A DNA stretch of 64,000 bases, taken from LC029 sp036676475 (GTDB lineage Bacteria > Bacillota > Bacilli > Aneurinibacillales > RAOX-1). Where the stretch lies: positions 34,809 through 98,808 of the forward strand of contig JAKFCU010000105.1 of NCBI GenBank assembly GCA_036676475.1, written 5' to 3'. Both the position numbers and the translations under genes were made by a program. This document shows, piece after piece, positions 33,818-42,457 of this stretch; the stretch's first letter is position 1, and each line of letters begins with the position of its first letter. The notes below the pieces were generated by a model. That model was not told the origin of the DNA, did not search any database, and worked only from the letters and a program-made list of their open reading frames with translations.

Positions 33818-35524
33818 TTAACTAAAATATAGTTTTGCCAACTTTTCTGCCGTTCGAGTAGCTAAAGCTTGAGTGGTAAGTGTGGGATTAGGTCCCCCTA
33901 TAGCGTTGAAATGTACGCTATTATCAGCGATAAAAAGACGTTTGACCTGGTAAGCTTCGCAAGCCGTATCCACTACAAAACCCATCCGCATCGTTGACTC
34001 CATATGTATGAATAAATGGGGAGGCCAATCTGAACGTATAATTTTTTTGGCGCCCGCCTTTCTTAAGATGTCGGCCGCCATCCCGACCAGCTGTTCCCGC
34101 TTGGATATGTCGTTCTTACTAGGAGTATATTTGATCACAGGAATGGGTCCATGTTCATCTTTTAAAAGGGGATCTACGGTAATCCCGTTTTTCATATTCG
34201 GCTGATCATCGGTAAATATAATAATGCTTAACGCGTTCTGGTAATTAGCCATCCATTCCCGGATTTCATGACCCACTACGCGACCGCGGATATCCCATTG
34301 ATCTTCCTGAGAACTGCGTAAAAAATCATATCCGCTATTACTCGATCCGCAAGTTATAGAAGCATACAGACCTGGACTAATGCCAACAGACTGCATACTG
34401 CCTAATCCCGGATAATCGAACCGAGCAGCTGATGTCTGGCCGATATGCTGGTTTACATGGGGGGTACCCAAGATCTTCATCAATTCCTTTTCATCAAAGA
34501 TGCCAGATACCCAATCAAAGTAATGATGTGTAAGACCTCTTCCGACCCACGGATTGACGGGCAGCTGGGAATTCAGCCAAAGGCGAGGGGTCTCAAGACA
34601 TCCAGCGGCCATTACAACCGCCTTACTGGTTAATTCACCCGTCTCTCCTGTCCATGTATCCCTGTACTGAACCCCAATTGCTCGTATCCCTTCTTGAGGG
34701 GTATCTTCAGTCAGAATCTTAGATGCATAAGTGTTTGGCCGGATTTCCACGTTCCCTGTTTTAAGAGCAAGTGGAACATAGCTTGTATTCGTAGAACGTT
34801 TAGCTGCTTTTTCCACCGATGGTCCATGCGGACAACCATTCACACAATGCCCGCAAAGTGTGCATCCCTCCATCCGGGATAATTCCTCTAAACTAACGTT
34901 TTCGTCCATTAATCGTTCGTTCGGATGCAATATGGCATTGGGTTGAGGGCGATAGCCTGGTGTTGTTGGATTGAGCGTATCGATAAGCGACCATCCGGCC
35001 TTCTTAGCACCATAATAAAACAGTTCCTCTTTCGAGGTCATAGGGGCTGGACGAACTGGCAATGTATGCTCAACCTTCTCGTAATAAGGGATCAATTCCC
35101 GATAAGAAATAGGCCAAATGTCATCGATAGCTGAAGCAAAGGCACGGGGGGAGTTGGCCCAGTAATGTTGGGTAGATCCTCCGACACCCGAATTTTGCCA
35201 AATCAGACCGTTCTGAGGAATGATGCGATACCAAGGGGTCTGCCTTCGATCGGCTGGCCCCCACCGGAATCGACCCGAGACGGTATCGTTCATGGTTTGT
35301 TCATTTTTGTCATAGTGTTCGCGTAATAGTCTCATATCGAGATCCTCAGCGCTATTGCTGCTGATTGCTCCGCGTTCCTTGTTCGGTTTGAGCCACTTTC
35401 TATTCCCATACCAAGGACCGGCCTCCAATACGATGACATTGATGCCAAGTTCCCCAAGTTCTTTGGCCACAATGGCTCCGCCACCCCCCGCTCCAATGAC
35501 AATAACATCCGTATCGACCTTCAT
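33818..35524 (-). CDS. GMC family oxidoreductase, copy 1 (FAD subunit)
   Basis: A 568-residue FAD-dependent dehydrogenase of the GMC/gluconate 2-dehydrogenase large-subunit type. N-terminal Rossmann motif VIGAGGGGAIVAKELGE, RMGFVVD and the C-terminal active-site region FIADNSVHFNAIGGPNPT with the His/Asn expected of GMC enzymes. A cysteine cluster CTLCGHCVNGC (about residue 220) could hold a metal cluster. It is coupled to the subunit-3 gene just upstream (gap one base; the ribosome binding site GAGGAGG overlaps the upstream stop). Substrate unknown; probably a sugar or alcohol oxidised to feed the respiratory chain. Confidence 0.88.
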   Translation of the reverse strand: MKVDTDVIVIGAGGGGAIVAKELGELGINVIVLEAGPWYGNRKWLKPNKERGAISSNSAEDLDMRLLREHYDKNEQTMNDTVSGRFRWGPADRRQTPWYRIIPQNGLIWQNSGVGGSTQHYWANSPRAFASAIDDIWPISYRELIPYYEKVEHTLPVRPAPMTSKEELFYYGAKKAGWSLIDTLNPTTPGYRPQPNAILHPNERLMDENVSLEELSRMEGCTLCGHCVNGCPHGPSVEKAAKRSTNTSYVPLALKTGNVEIRPNTYASKILTEDTPQEGIRAIGVQYRDTWTGETGELTSKAVVMAAGCLETPRLWLNSQLPVNPWVGRGLTHHYFDWVSGIFDEKELMKILGTPHVNQHIGQTSAARFDYPGLGSMQSVGISPGLYASITCGSSNSGYDFLRSSQEDQWDIRGRVVGHEIREWMANYQNALSIIIFTDDQPNMKNGITVDPLLKDEHGPIPVIKYTPSKNDISKREQLVGMAADILRKAGAKKIIRSDWPPHLFIHMESTMRMGFVVDTACEAYQVKRLFIADNSVHFNAIGGPNPTLTTQALATRTAEKLAKLYFS

Positions 35525-35525
35525 G

Positions 35526-36242
35526 CTAAACCTCCTCTTTATTAAATTTTTGGATAGGAAATCCCCTCAAATCACGATAACCGTGCGAAGGACCGGGATA
35601 TTTCAGCAAGTCCCATATGAAATGATGCCTTTCCAGCTTTCGATCCTCCGGTGCAGCCAGTCGAGTTGTACCATAAGAAAACCATTCGGAATAATAGCCA
35701 AACATGACGAGTTGATTCAAGGCAGCTACGATATTTTGGATTAGACCTGCATTATTTTGATAGGGCTCAGGTAACTGAAAGAGATCGACTTCCAAATTTT
35801 CCAACATGGAAATCGCCCGAAAACGGTCCTTAGGTGCAAGGGCAGCAAATGCACCTCCATCTGGATAAACCGAATAATCAAGAGGATCTTCTACTCTTCC
35901 CTTCAGGATCAGGTGGTTTGCTGCGATATCTAACATAACAGCCGTTGGCGTGGATAGGGGCATCCGTTTTGTTACCCCACCGTAATGAAAAGAAATATAA
36001 TGATTCAACGTCCAGAGCAAATGTTCATCTAACTGTAAATCCAGCGCACCTAAAGTGGATGGAATCAAGGCATCTACCAAGGCCATAAACGTGGCTTTAG
36101 TATGGGGGATACGGTACGCTTCTGCCGTTGGGATAGGAAGTTGCCCTTGGCTAGGTGGAGCTGAAAGAGGGATCTTTTGATGAAATAGGTCATCGATGAA
36201 TTCTATAATCCCATTTGTAGGATCTCCTTCAGGAACCTTCAT
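35526..36242 (-). CDS. Gluconate 2-dehydrogenase subunit 3 family protein, copy 1
   Basis: The small partner of the GMC subunit, 238 residues. The family segments are FMALVDALIPSTLGA near residue 55, GGAFAALAPKDRFRAIS and the C-terminal FGYYSEWFSYGTTRLA. No Tat or Sec signal peptide is visible at the N terminus, unlike many classical members, so export would have to depend on another signal. AAAGGAG lies upstream of the ATG at 36242. Translationally coupled with the GMC gene that follows. Confidence 0.85.
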   Translation of the reverse strand: MKVPEGDPTNGIIEFIDDLFHQKIPLSAPPSQGQLPIPTAEAYRIPHTKATFMALVDALIPSTLGALDLQLDEHLLWTLNHYISFHYGGVTKRMPLSTPTAVMLDIAANHLILKGRVEDPLDYSVYPDGGAFAALAPKDRFRAISMLENLEVDLFQLPEPYQNNAGLIQNIVAALNQLVMFGYYSEWFSYGTTRLAAPEDRKLERHHFIWDLLKYPGPSHGYRDLRGFPIQKFNKEEV

Positions 36243-36455
36243 GTGTTAAACACTCCTTTGGGTATTTTTTACCATACTGTCTTTATTATTATGGGCTTTC
36301 CATCGTGAAACATACATGAGTATGTGGGATGGATCATACCAGTCAACGGTTTGCCGAACAAATATCCTTGTCCACTGCGTTTCTAACATTTGGTTCGTCT
36401 TGGTTAAACGATTAAATGAAAAACTAATGATATCTCAATCGAAGGGAGGATTTAT

Positions 36456-36590
36456 ATGGACAAGGAGACAAAAAAGGGAGTCAATAACTTGGAGCGTACT
36501 GCAACCCCGAAAGAAGCTGCTGATTTACCTAACCGCAGCGAAAAGCGTACAGCTCCCCGTGAAACAGCAATTTCTGAACCTCGTGGCTGA
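36456..36590 (+). CDS. Small hydrophilic protein, unknown
   Basis: A 44-residue polar protein, MDKETKKGVNNLERTATPKE, then AADLPNRSEKRT and ending ISEPRG, with a good GGGAGG site six bases upstream and a hairpin directly downstream. Composition is like that of small spore proteins, but no family is recognised. It is the only forward gene among the GMC genes. Confidence 0.6.
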   Translation: MDKETKKGVNNLERTATPKEAADLPNRSEKRTAPRETAISEPRG

Positions 36591-36595
36591 TAACT

Positions 36596-36625
36596 ATAAA
36601 AATAACCGGGGTGGTCACCCCGGTT
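36596..36625. terminator. Bidirectional hairpin between small gene and second GMC gene
   Basis: AACCGGGGTG-GT-CACCCCGGTT perfect stem; the reverse strand continues ATTTTTATAG, good for ending the second GMC gene. Confidence 0.8.
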
Positions 36626-36646
36626 CATTCCTTCCCATTATCCAAA

Positions 36647-38359
36647 TCATCCGCTAAAATATTTCTCCGCCAATTTTTCTGCAGTACGGGTGGCCAAAGC
36701 CTGTGTCGTCAGCGTTGGGTTAGGGCCGCCGATCCCATTGAAATGAACGCTGTTGTCGGCAATGTAAAGCCGCTTAACTTGCAAGGCTTCGCCTGAGGAA
36801 TCGGTGACCATTCCCATCCGCATCGAACTTTCCATATGAATAAATAAGCCGGGGGGCCAATCTGAACGAATAATCTGTTTCGCACCGGCCTTTTGCAAGA
36901 TATCTGTTGCAACTCTGACCAATTTATCACGCCTGGCATACGCGATTTTGGTAGGATGATATTTCATGACCGGGATAGGACCATGCTCATCTCTGATGAC
37001 CGGATCAACGGTGACGCCGTTGTCCTGCACGATTTCATCATCGGAAACAATCAAAAGATGCAGAGTCCGCCGATAATCGTCCATCTTCTTTTTCAGTTGG
37101 CTGCCAACGATCCTCCCATATATGTCCCATGGGGAATCGGGTGCCGGTTCGCGCAGGAAATTGTACCCAGAATCGCTGAAGCCATAAAGTTGAGCCGTTA
37201 ATCCTGGACTGAGTCCCGTGAGCAGCATACACCCCAAGCCTGGGTAATCAAACCTTGCTCCCGCAGTATTCCCGACAAAAGGGGCGGTCTCCGGCATCCC
37301 TAAAATCGCCATCAAATCCTTTTCATCAAAAATCCCGGATACCCAGTCGAAAAAATGGTTGACCATGCCTCTCCCAACCCATGGATTTGCCGGCAACCCG
37401 GAGTTTAGCCACAGCCGTGGGGACTCAACAGGACCTGCGGCCATAACAATCGTTTTTGCCCGCAATTCTACAAATTCTCCGGTCCATGTATCGCGAAATT
37501 GTACCCCAACAGCGCGAAAGCCGTCTCTTGTTTCATTCTCCGTCAGTATTTTCGTCGTAAAGGAGTTGGGCCTGATCGTTACGTTTCCCGTTTTGAGCGC
37601 AAGCGGCACATAGCTGACGTTTGTCGACCGCTTAGCGATTTGATCCACTGAGGGTCCTGTGGCACAGCCGTTTACGCAATGTCCGCTTAGTGTACATCCC
37701 TTCATATTAAACAATTCTTCCAAGGAATAATTGGGATTCATCAAGTTCTCATTGGGTGGGAGAATCGCATTGGGACTGGGCCGATACCCAGGCTGGGTCA
37801 CATTCAGAGTATGAATAAGCGGCCAGCCTGCTTTCTTCGCTCCATAATAAAACAATTCTTCTTTAGGGGTTGTAGATGCAAAATGGACGGGCAGCGTTTC
37901 TTCAACTTTTTCATAGTAAGGAATAAGCTCCCGATAGGAAATGGGCCAAATGTTGTCGATCGCCTGAGGATAGGCTCGCGGTGAATTTGCCCAATAATGC
38001 TGCGTGGTTCCCCCTACTCCTGAATTTTGCCAAACGAGTCCTCGCTGTTGTATTTTACGGAACCAAGGCGACCTTCTCAGATCAGCCGGGCCCCAGCGCA
38101 ATTTTCCGGCTACTGGGTCATTCATGTCTTCTTCAAGTCTCGTATGAGTCTCTTTATAAATCCAAACATCCAAATCTTCCGGGCTGCAACTGCTTTCCCC
38201 CCCTCGCTCTTCCGTCGGTTTCGGCCATTTTTTGTTGCCCAACCAGGCCCCTGCTTCTAGGACCAGCACTTTCAGTCCCAATTCTCCCAATTCTTTGGCT
38301 GCTACCGCCCCGCCTCCTCCCGAACCGATAATAATCACATCGAAATTGTCACACGTCAT
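36647..38359 (-). CDS. GMC family oxidoreductase, copy 2
   Basis: A 570-residue paralogue of the protein at 33818-35524, alignable from end to end: VIIIGSGGGGAVAAKELGEL, RWGPADLRRSPWFRKI, and the C-terminal YIADNSVHFNGIGGPNPT. In the cysteine cluster the second Cys is replaced by Ser (CTLSGHCVNGC against CTLCGHCVNGC). The start overlaps the upstream subunit-3 gene by 11 bases, with AAGGGGGAGG in front. It probably forms a separate dehydrogenase with that partner. Confidence 0.88.
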   Translation of the reverse strand: MTCDNFDVIIIGSGGGGAVAAKELGELGLKVLVLEAGAWLGNKKWPKPTEERGGESSCSPEDLDVWIYKETHTRLEEDMNDPVAGKLRWGPADLRRSPWFRKIQQRGLVWQNSGVGGTTQHYWANSPRAYPQAIDNIWPISYRELIPYYEKVEETLPVHFASTTPKEELFYYGAKKAGWPLIHTLNVTQPGYRPSPNAILPPNENLMNPNYSLEELFNMKGCTLSGHCVNGCATGPSVDQIAKRSTNVSYVPLALKTGNVTIRPNSFTTKILTENETRDGFRAVGVQFRDTWTGEFVELRAKTIVMAAGPVESPRLWLNSGLPANPWVGRGMVNHFFDWVSGIFDEKDLMAILGMPETAPFVGNTAGARFDYPGLGCMLLTGLSPGLTAQLYGFSDSGYNFLREPAPDSPWDIYGRIVGSQLKKKMDDYRRTLHLLIVSDDEIVQDNGVTVDPVIRDEHGPIPVMKYHPTKIAYARRDKLVRVATDILQKAGAKQIIRSDWPPGLFIHMESSMRMGMVTDSSGEALQVKRLYIADNSVHFNGIGGPNPTLTTQALATRTAEKLAEKYFSG

Positions 38360-39014
38360 GAGCCTCCCCCTTTCGATGTGGAAATTTCAACAGGAAACCA
38401 CGTAATTGCCGATAGCCGAGGGCTGGCCCGGGATACCCCGTTTGCAGCCAGCCGACTGGGAACTCCTCAAGTCTTCTTATGGCTGGAGAGGCAAGCCTCG
38501 TCGTTCCGTAACCTGGCCATTCCGAATAAAACCCGAACATGACCAATCGGTTGAGCGTATCAACCATGAATTGAACCAATCCGGCATTATATTGATAAGG
38601 AAGAGGCAAATAGCCCAAATCAATATGGAGCGACTCCAGCAAATACATCGCACGAAACCTGTCGCTGCGGGAGAGCCTGGCAAAAGCACCGCCGCCGGGA
38701 AATTTCAATTCATCATCCGTTTGTTTGGCCCCACCCGCCGCAATCAATTGGACTGCGCCTGCATCAAGCAGTTCAGCGGTCGGTCCGGAAAGCATGACCC
38801 TTCTTAAACTGAAATCCCCCTGGATGGTCACCATATGGTCAAGCTCCCATATCATATATTGATCAACATGAGCTTCTAAAGCTCCTACTTCCTGTATACG
38901 GCCAAGCTTTTGGGCTAATTTGGGTGTCCGGGGGATTATGGCATCAACGAGCGCTTGGAATGTTGCGATCGTATGCCGGGTCAGATGGGAAGCGCAGTTA
39001 TTTTCCTTGTGCAT
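38349..39014 (-). CDS. Gluconate 2-dehydrogenase subunit 3 family protein, copy 2
   Basis: A 221-residue paralogue of the protein at 35526-36242, sharing FQALVDAIIPRTPKL, GGGAFARLSRSDRFRAM and FGFYSEWPGYGTTRLA. I start at ATG 39014 behind AGGAGG; the TTG at 39032 is within that site. No signal peptide is apparent. Its 3' end overlaps the second GMC gene. Confidence 0.85.
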   Translation of the reverse strand: MHKENNCASHLTRHTIATFQALVDAIIPRTPKLAQKLGRIQEVGALEAHVDQYMIWELDHMVTIQGDFSLRRVMLSGPTAELLDAGAVQLIAAGGAKQTDDELKFPGGGAFARLSRSDRFRAMYLLESLHIDLGYLPLPYQYNAGLVQFMVDTLNRLVMFGFYSEWPGYGTTRLASPAIRRLEEFPVGWLQTGYPGPALGYRQLRGFLLKFPHRKGEAHDV

Positions 39015-39102
39015 GTCATTCGCCTCCTGCAAAAGAATTCAATACACACCCCTAAAATGTATGAGGCGGAAGCTTAAAATATTCGAGTAAATACAAGCCC
39101 AT

Positions 39103-39141
39103 GTAAGAAAGCTACTGCGTATAATACTTTTTGATTTGTAT
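39103..39141 (+). repeat. R1 dispersed repeat, copy 6
   Basis: GTAAGAAAGCTACT joined directly to GCGTATAATAC, followed by a degenerate right end. The central CTGGC...AGCC part is deleted. Confidence 0.72.
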
Positions 39142-39142
39142 T

Positions 39143-39165
39143 AAAAAACCGGCCAATTGGCCGGT
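39143..39165 (-). terminator. Terminator of the MFS gene
   Basis: ACCGGCC-AATT-GGCCGGT stem overlapping the MFS stop, followed on the reverse strand by TTTTTAAT. Confidence 0.82.
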
Positions 39166-40310
39166 CAACTTCTCACACTATAAACATGTCGATAACCGAA
39201 AACTCCCAACAAACCAATAAACGAGCTTGCACTAAGTAAATAGTAGAGAATAGCTCCCCCATAATCCTCCATGACAAGCCCCCCAAGAAGATTCCCTATG
39301 ATTCCGGAAACTCCAAAAATGACCATCGCCAGGAGTACATGTCCCGTCGATTGAACTTCGGGATTCACGATTTTGGTGACATACTGAAAGGCAGCCGGAA
39401 AAAATAGGCCGAACGTCAATCCATGCAGCGGTTGAATTAGTAATAATACATACGGATCCTGGATTAGAGCAACAATGAAGAACCTTAAAGTATATAAAAA
39501 AGCGGCGAATGCAATAAAGGTTAGTTCATGATAATGCTTAAACCATAAATGACTTAAAGCCAAAACGACAACTTCTGTCATCACCCCAATAAACCAGGCC
39601 CACCCAATAATGGATTCGTCTGCCCCTAACTGTTTGAGATGTAACCCGATAAAGCTGTCATTACAACGATGGGCAATGGTTACAAAGACAACGGCAACCA
39701 AAAATAAAACAAACTTCCGATTAGTCAACAAGTCGATAAAATCTTGGTTGGATATCTTTTTTTCAGACACTTTCACATCTTTGAGAAATAATCCAAAACC
39801 AATGGTCACAATGGAAAAAAATAAAAACAACCATGGTAAATGTTCAATTCCAAACTTCGTAAACCATTGACCAGCTAGAACAGCGGTAATCGCAAACCCT
39901 GCTGAACCCCATAAGCGAATACTACCAAAGGATATTTCAAGCTGGTTTGCCATTTTCTGTGACAAACTATCGGATAGTGCACTAATTGGAGACATGAAAA
40001 ATACCACAACAAAGTAAGTCAATAATATAAAAAGAAATGAATGGACCTGAAACATATAAAAACTGGAACCTACTAACCCAACTAAAGAAACGAGTATAAC
40101 TTTTTTATTCGTCCTCCAAAGATCACTTAAATATCCACTTAACGGTTGCGCAATAAGAGAAGCGATGGGCCCGATGGATAAAATCAATCCAATTTGCGTA
40201 TTTGATAATCCTTTATGCAAGAATAAAATAGGAAGAAAACTTGTAATTAAAATACTAATGGAATAAAACGCGTATAAAAATCCTTTGATTGTAACGGTTT
40301 CTTTAAACAT
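39165..40310 (-). CDS. MFS transporter (MFS_1_like / YwbF type)
   Basis: A 381-residue, 12-helix major facilitator. The N-terminal GLSNTQIGLILSIGPIASLI and QPLSGYLSDLWRTNKKVIL are typical of the nucleoside/phenylpropionate permease-like MFS group to which B. subtilis YwbF belongs. Substrate unknown. ATG 40310 with AAAAGGAAG upstream. Monocistronic. Confidence 0.8.
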   Translation of the reverse strand: MFKETVTIKGFLYAFYSISILITSFLPILFLHKGLSNTQIGLILSIGPIASLIAQPLSGYLSDLWRTNKKVILVSLVGLVGSSFYMFQVHSFLFILLTYFVVVFFMSPISALSDSLSQKMANQLEISFGSIRLWGSAGFAITAVLAGQWFTKFGIEHLPWLFLFFSIVTIGFGLFLKDVKVSEKKISNQDFIDLLTNRKFVLFLVAVVFVTIAHRCNDSFIGLHLKQLGADESIIGWAWFIGVMTEVVVLALSHLWFKHYHELTFIAFAAFLYTLRFFIVALIQDPYVLLLIQPLHGLTFGLFFPAAFQYVTKIVNPEVQSTGHVLLAMVIFGVSGIIGNLLGGLVMEDYGGAILYYLLSASSFIGLLGVFGYRHVYSVRS

Positions 40311-40641
40311 ATGATCTTCCTTTTCCTATTCTAACTTTTCTATTCATATAACGATTACCATGCAACTTATTTGATATTATGATCCTATTATAATGTAGTA
40401 AATACCCGTAGTCATCTAAGCATTGACCCGTGGGCTTTCAATATTTTAAGAATTGACCAAAATTTAACAAAATATTAATATATCTTTTTCATCGGAGGCC
40501 TTGTTATATCTTCATATTGCAGGCTTTTTCTTATTCTTTATCATTTGAATACAAACCGCTGTCTTCACAATCTCTTTATTTATTCTTGAATTAGAGTTAA
40601 CCCCCACTTAGCAGTAGTTTAGTAAGATAAAACTAAGTTGG
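40311..40641. other. Intergenic region before the PHP remnant
   Basis: No gene visible. Near its right end CCCCCACTTAG (about 40602-40612) and CTAAGTTGGATGGGGG form an imperfect inverted repeat directly next to the truncated PHP frame, which may mark a former insertion or deletion. Confidence 0.4.
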
Positions 40642-40860
40642 ATGGGGGGATGCTATGGATTAGATGGGATTGAAGTGTACCACTCCAAACATCATCCCAA
40701 GGATCGCAAGTTTTGGGCACAGGAAGCTTTTCGATATGGACTCAAACAGTCTGGTGGAAGTGACTATCACGGTCCGCATTCTCGTAATCCTTATCCTATT
40801 GGTAGTGTTGAAATACCTGAATCCATTTGTCGGCAATGGCAATTGGCAATGGAGGTTTAG
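40642..40860 (+). pseudogene. PHP-domain phosphoesterase remnant, C-terminal part
   Basis: A 72-codon frame whose GLDGIEVYHSKHHP, then RYGLKQSGGSDYHGPH, is the end of a PHP (TrpH/YciV-like) phosphoesterase; SDYHG carries the last metal ligands. Complete members are about 280 residues, and the N-terminal metal sites are absent upstream. No ribosome binding site precedes the first ATG. It runs directly into the isomerase gene, whose ribosome binding site lies in its last codons, so it was once the first gene of that operon. Confidence 0.75.
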
Positions 40861-40863
40861 CCT

Positions 40864-41673
40864 ATGAGATTGTACTTGTCTTCTACAATCCTTTGGAATG
40901 ATCCTTTGGATCAAGTGATCGTGGAAGCTTTTCGTTACGGATTTTCCGGGGTGGAGATTTGGGCAGAACAGCTGCACAGGTTTTCGTTGCCTGTGGCTCA
41001 CATTCGTGATACAGCGGAAGAATGGGAGATGGCTTTATCCTTCCATGCTCCGAGCTGGGATTTAAATTTATGTGCACTGAACCCAGCTATTCGCAGGCAA
41101 TCGGTCGAGGAAATCAAATCATCTATGATGATAGCGAAAGAAATCAGAGCGCCACATGTAACGGTACATCCTGGAAGACTTACGCTCACACAGGAGTGGA
41201 TAAGTTGGCACTATGAGGTGTTAGAAGAAAGCATGACGGAATTGGCCCAATTTGCTGAGCAACACGAAATCCTTCTTTCCATTGAACAAATGGAACACGA
41301 AAAAAAGGAATTTATCGTGGACCCTTCCTCCATGAAGCGATTAATGAATAACTTGCCGGAAAGTGTAGGGACTACATTTGATACGGCCCATGTACCTTTA
41401 CATCATGACCCACTGGAGTATCTGCACGGACTACCTCGAATCAGTAAGATTCACCTTAGTGATGCTAGGGAGGGAAAGTATCATGTACCACTTGGACATG
41501 GTTCTGTTCGCTATCAACCCGTACTGGAGGAAGTAGCTCCTAAAGACCTCCCCGTTGTACTGGAGGGGTTTGACGATAGTCAGGAACGCCACTATCTTAG
41601 GGCCAATCTGGAAGCATTAGCCCCTTATCTGATGCAAAGGAGGGAACCCTTTGCGAATTCTGGTAACGAATGA
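40864..41673 (+). CDS. Sugar phosphate isomerase/epimerase-type TIM-barrel protein
   Basis: A 269-residue member of the AP-endonuclease-2 TIM-barrel superfamily. Metal-ligand motifs are HVTVHPGRLT, LLSIEQMEH (Glu), FDTAHVPLHHD and KIHLSDAREGKYHVPLGHG, followed by VLEGFDD (Glu). These proteins are sugar epimerases, isomerases or endonuclease IV-like enzymes; operon context favours a sugar or sugar-phosphate substrate. ATG 40864 has GGAGG. Overlaps surE by 23 bases. Confidence 0.82.
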   Translation: MRLYLSSTILWNDPLDQVIVEAFRYGFSGVEIWAEQLHRFSLPVAHIRDTAEEWEMALSFHAPSWDLNLCALNPAIRRQSVEEIKSSMMIAKEIRAPHVTVHPGRLTLTQEWISWHYEVLEESMTELAQFAEQHEILLSIEQMEHEKKEFIVDPSSMKRLMNNLPESVGTTFDTAHVPLHHDPLEYLHGLPRISKIHLSDAREGKYHVPLGHGSVRYQPVLEEVAPKDLPVVLEGFDDSQERHYLRANLEALAPYLMQRREPFANSGNE

Positions 41674-42457
41674 TGACGGCATCTTCGCTCCTGGCGTGGA
41701 AGCTATGGTTGAAGTGCTTCAACATTTCGGTGAAGTTTATGTCGTCTGTCCGGATCAAGAACGAAGTGCGATCAGTCATTCGATCACGATGAAACAACCC
41801 CTGAAAGCGAATCCAATTACCTTGTTTGGAGGTAATGTCCAAGCTTGGGCGGTGAACGGTACACCGGCAGATTGTGTCAAATTGGGGATCGAGGTACTCG
41901 TTAAACCAGAAGTTGATATGGTTTTTTCGGGAATTAACCTAGGCCCCAATCTCGGTCGGGATATCCTTTATTCCGGGACGATAGCGGGAGCTGTGGAAGC
42001 GACCCTGTATCAAATTCCAGCCATATCTGTTTCACTTAATACCTTTGATTCCAGCAAATTCAAATCTTCACATGCTAAACGTTTGCTTTATGAAATCGTG
42101 GAGATCATCATGGCAAACAAAGTTCCTTCAGGTATATTTCTAAATGTGAATTTGCCGCATCTTAGCAAAGAACTTTGCAGGGGGATTAACGTGGTGCCTC
42201 TAAATATGACTGTCGAACGGTATAAATATGTTGGACTAAATGATCCACATGGTCAAATTTACTATTGGCTGCGCGATGAACTGCAGCAACTCGGTAATCA
42301 TTGTTTGAGCGGAGATTATGAAAAACTGCGAGAAGGATACATCACCGTTACCCCTGTTGACATGAAATGGATAGACACCAAACAAATGAATAAAATCACC
42401 CGTTGGTTCCAACGGTCTGAATTCAACCAACTTAAGGAGGAAATTGAACATGCATAA
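41651..42457 (+). CDS. surE: 5'/3'-nucleotidase SurE
   Basis: A metal-dependent phosphatase of 268 residues acting on nucleoside monophosphates and other phosphomonoesters or polyphosphate. Signature MRILVTNDDGIFAPGVEAM (DD metal ligands), PDQERSAISHSIT (Ser), VNGTPADCVKLGI and SGINLGPNLGRDILYSGT are all present. The start is TTG at 41651, required because family homology begins exactly there and AAGGAGGG is 6 bases upstream. It overlaps both neighbours, so it is firmly part of the operon with the isomerase and the ABC importer. Confidence 0.93.
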   Translation: MRILVTNDDGIFAPGVEAMVEVLQHFGEVYVVCPDQERSAISHSITMKQPLKANPITLFGGNVQAWAVNGTPADCVKLGIEVLVKPEVDMVFSGINLGPNLGRDILYSGTIAGAVEATLYQIPAISVSLNTFDSSKFKSSHAKRLLYEIVEIIMANKVPSGIFLNVNLPHLSKELCRGINVVPLNMTVERYKYVGLNDPHGQIYYWLRDELQQLGNHCLSGDYEKLREGYITVTPVDMKWIDTKQMNKITRWFQRSEFNQLKEEIEHA

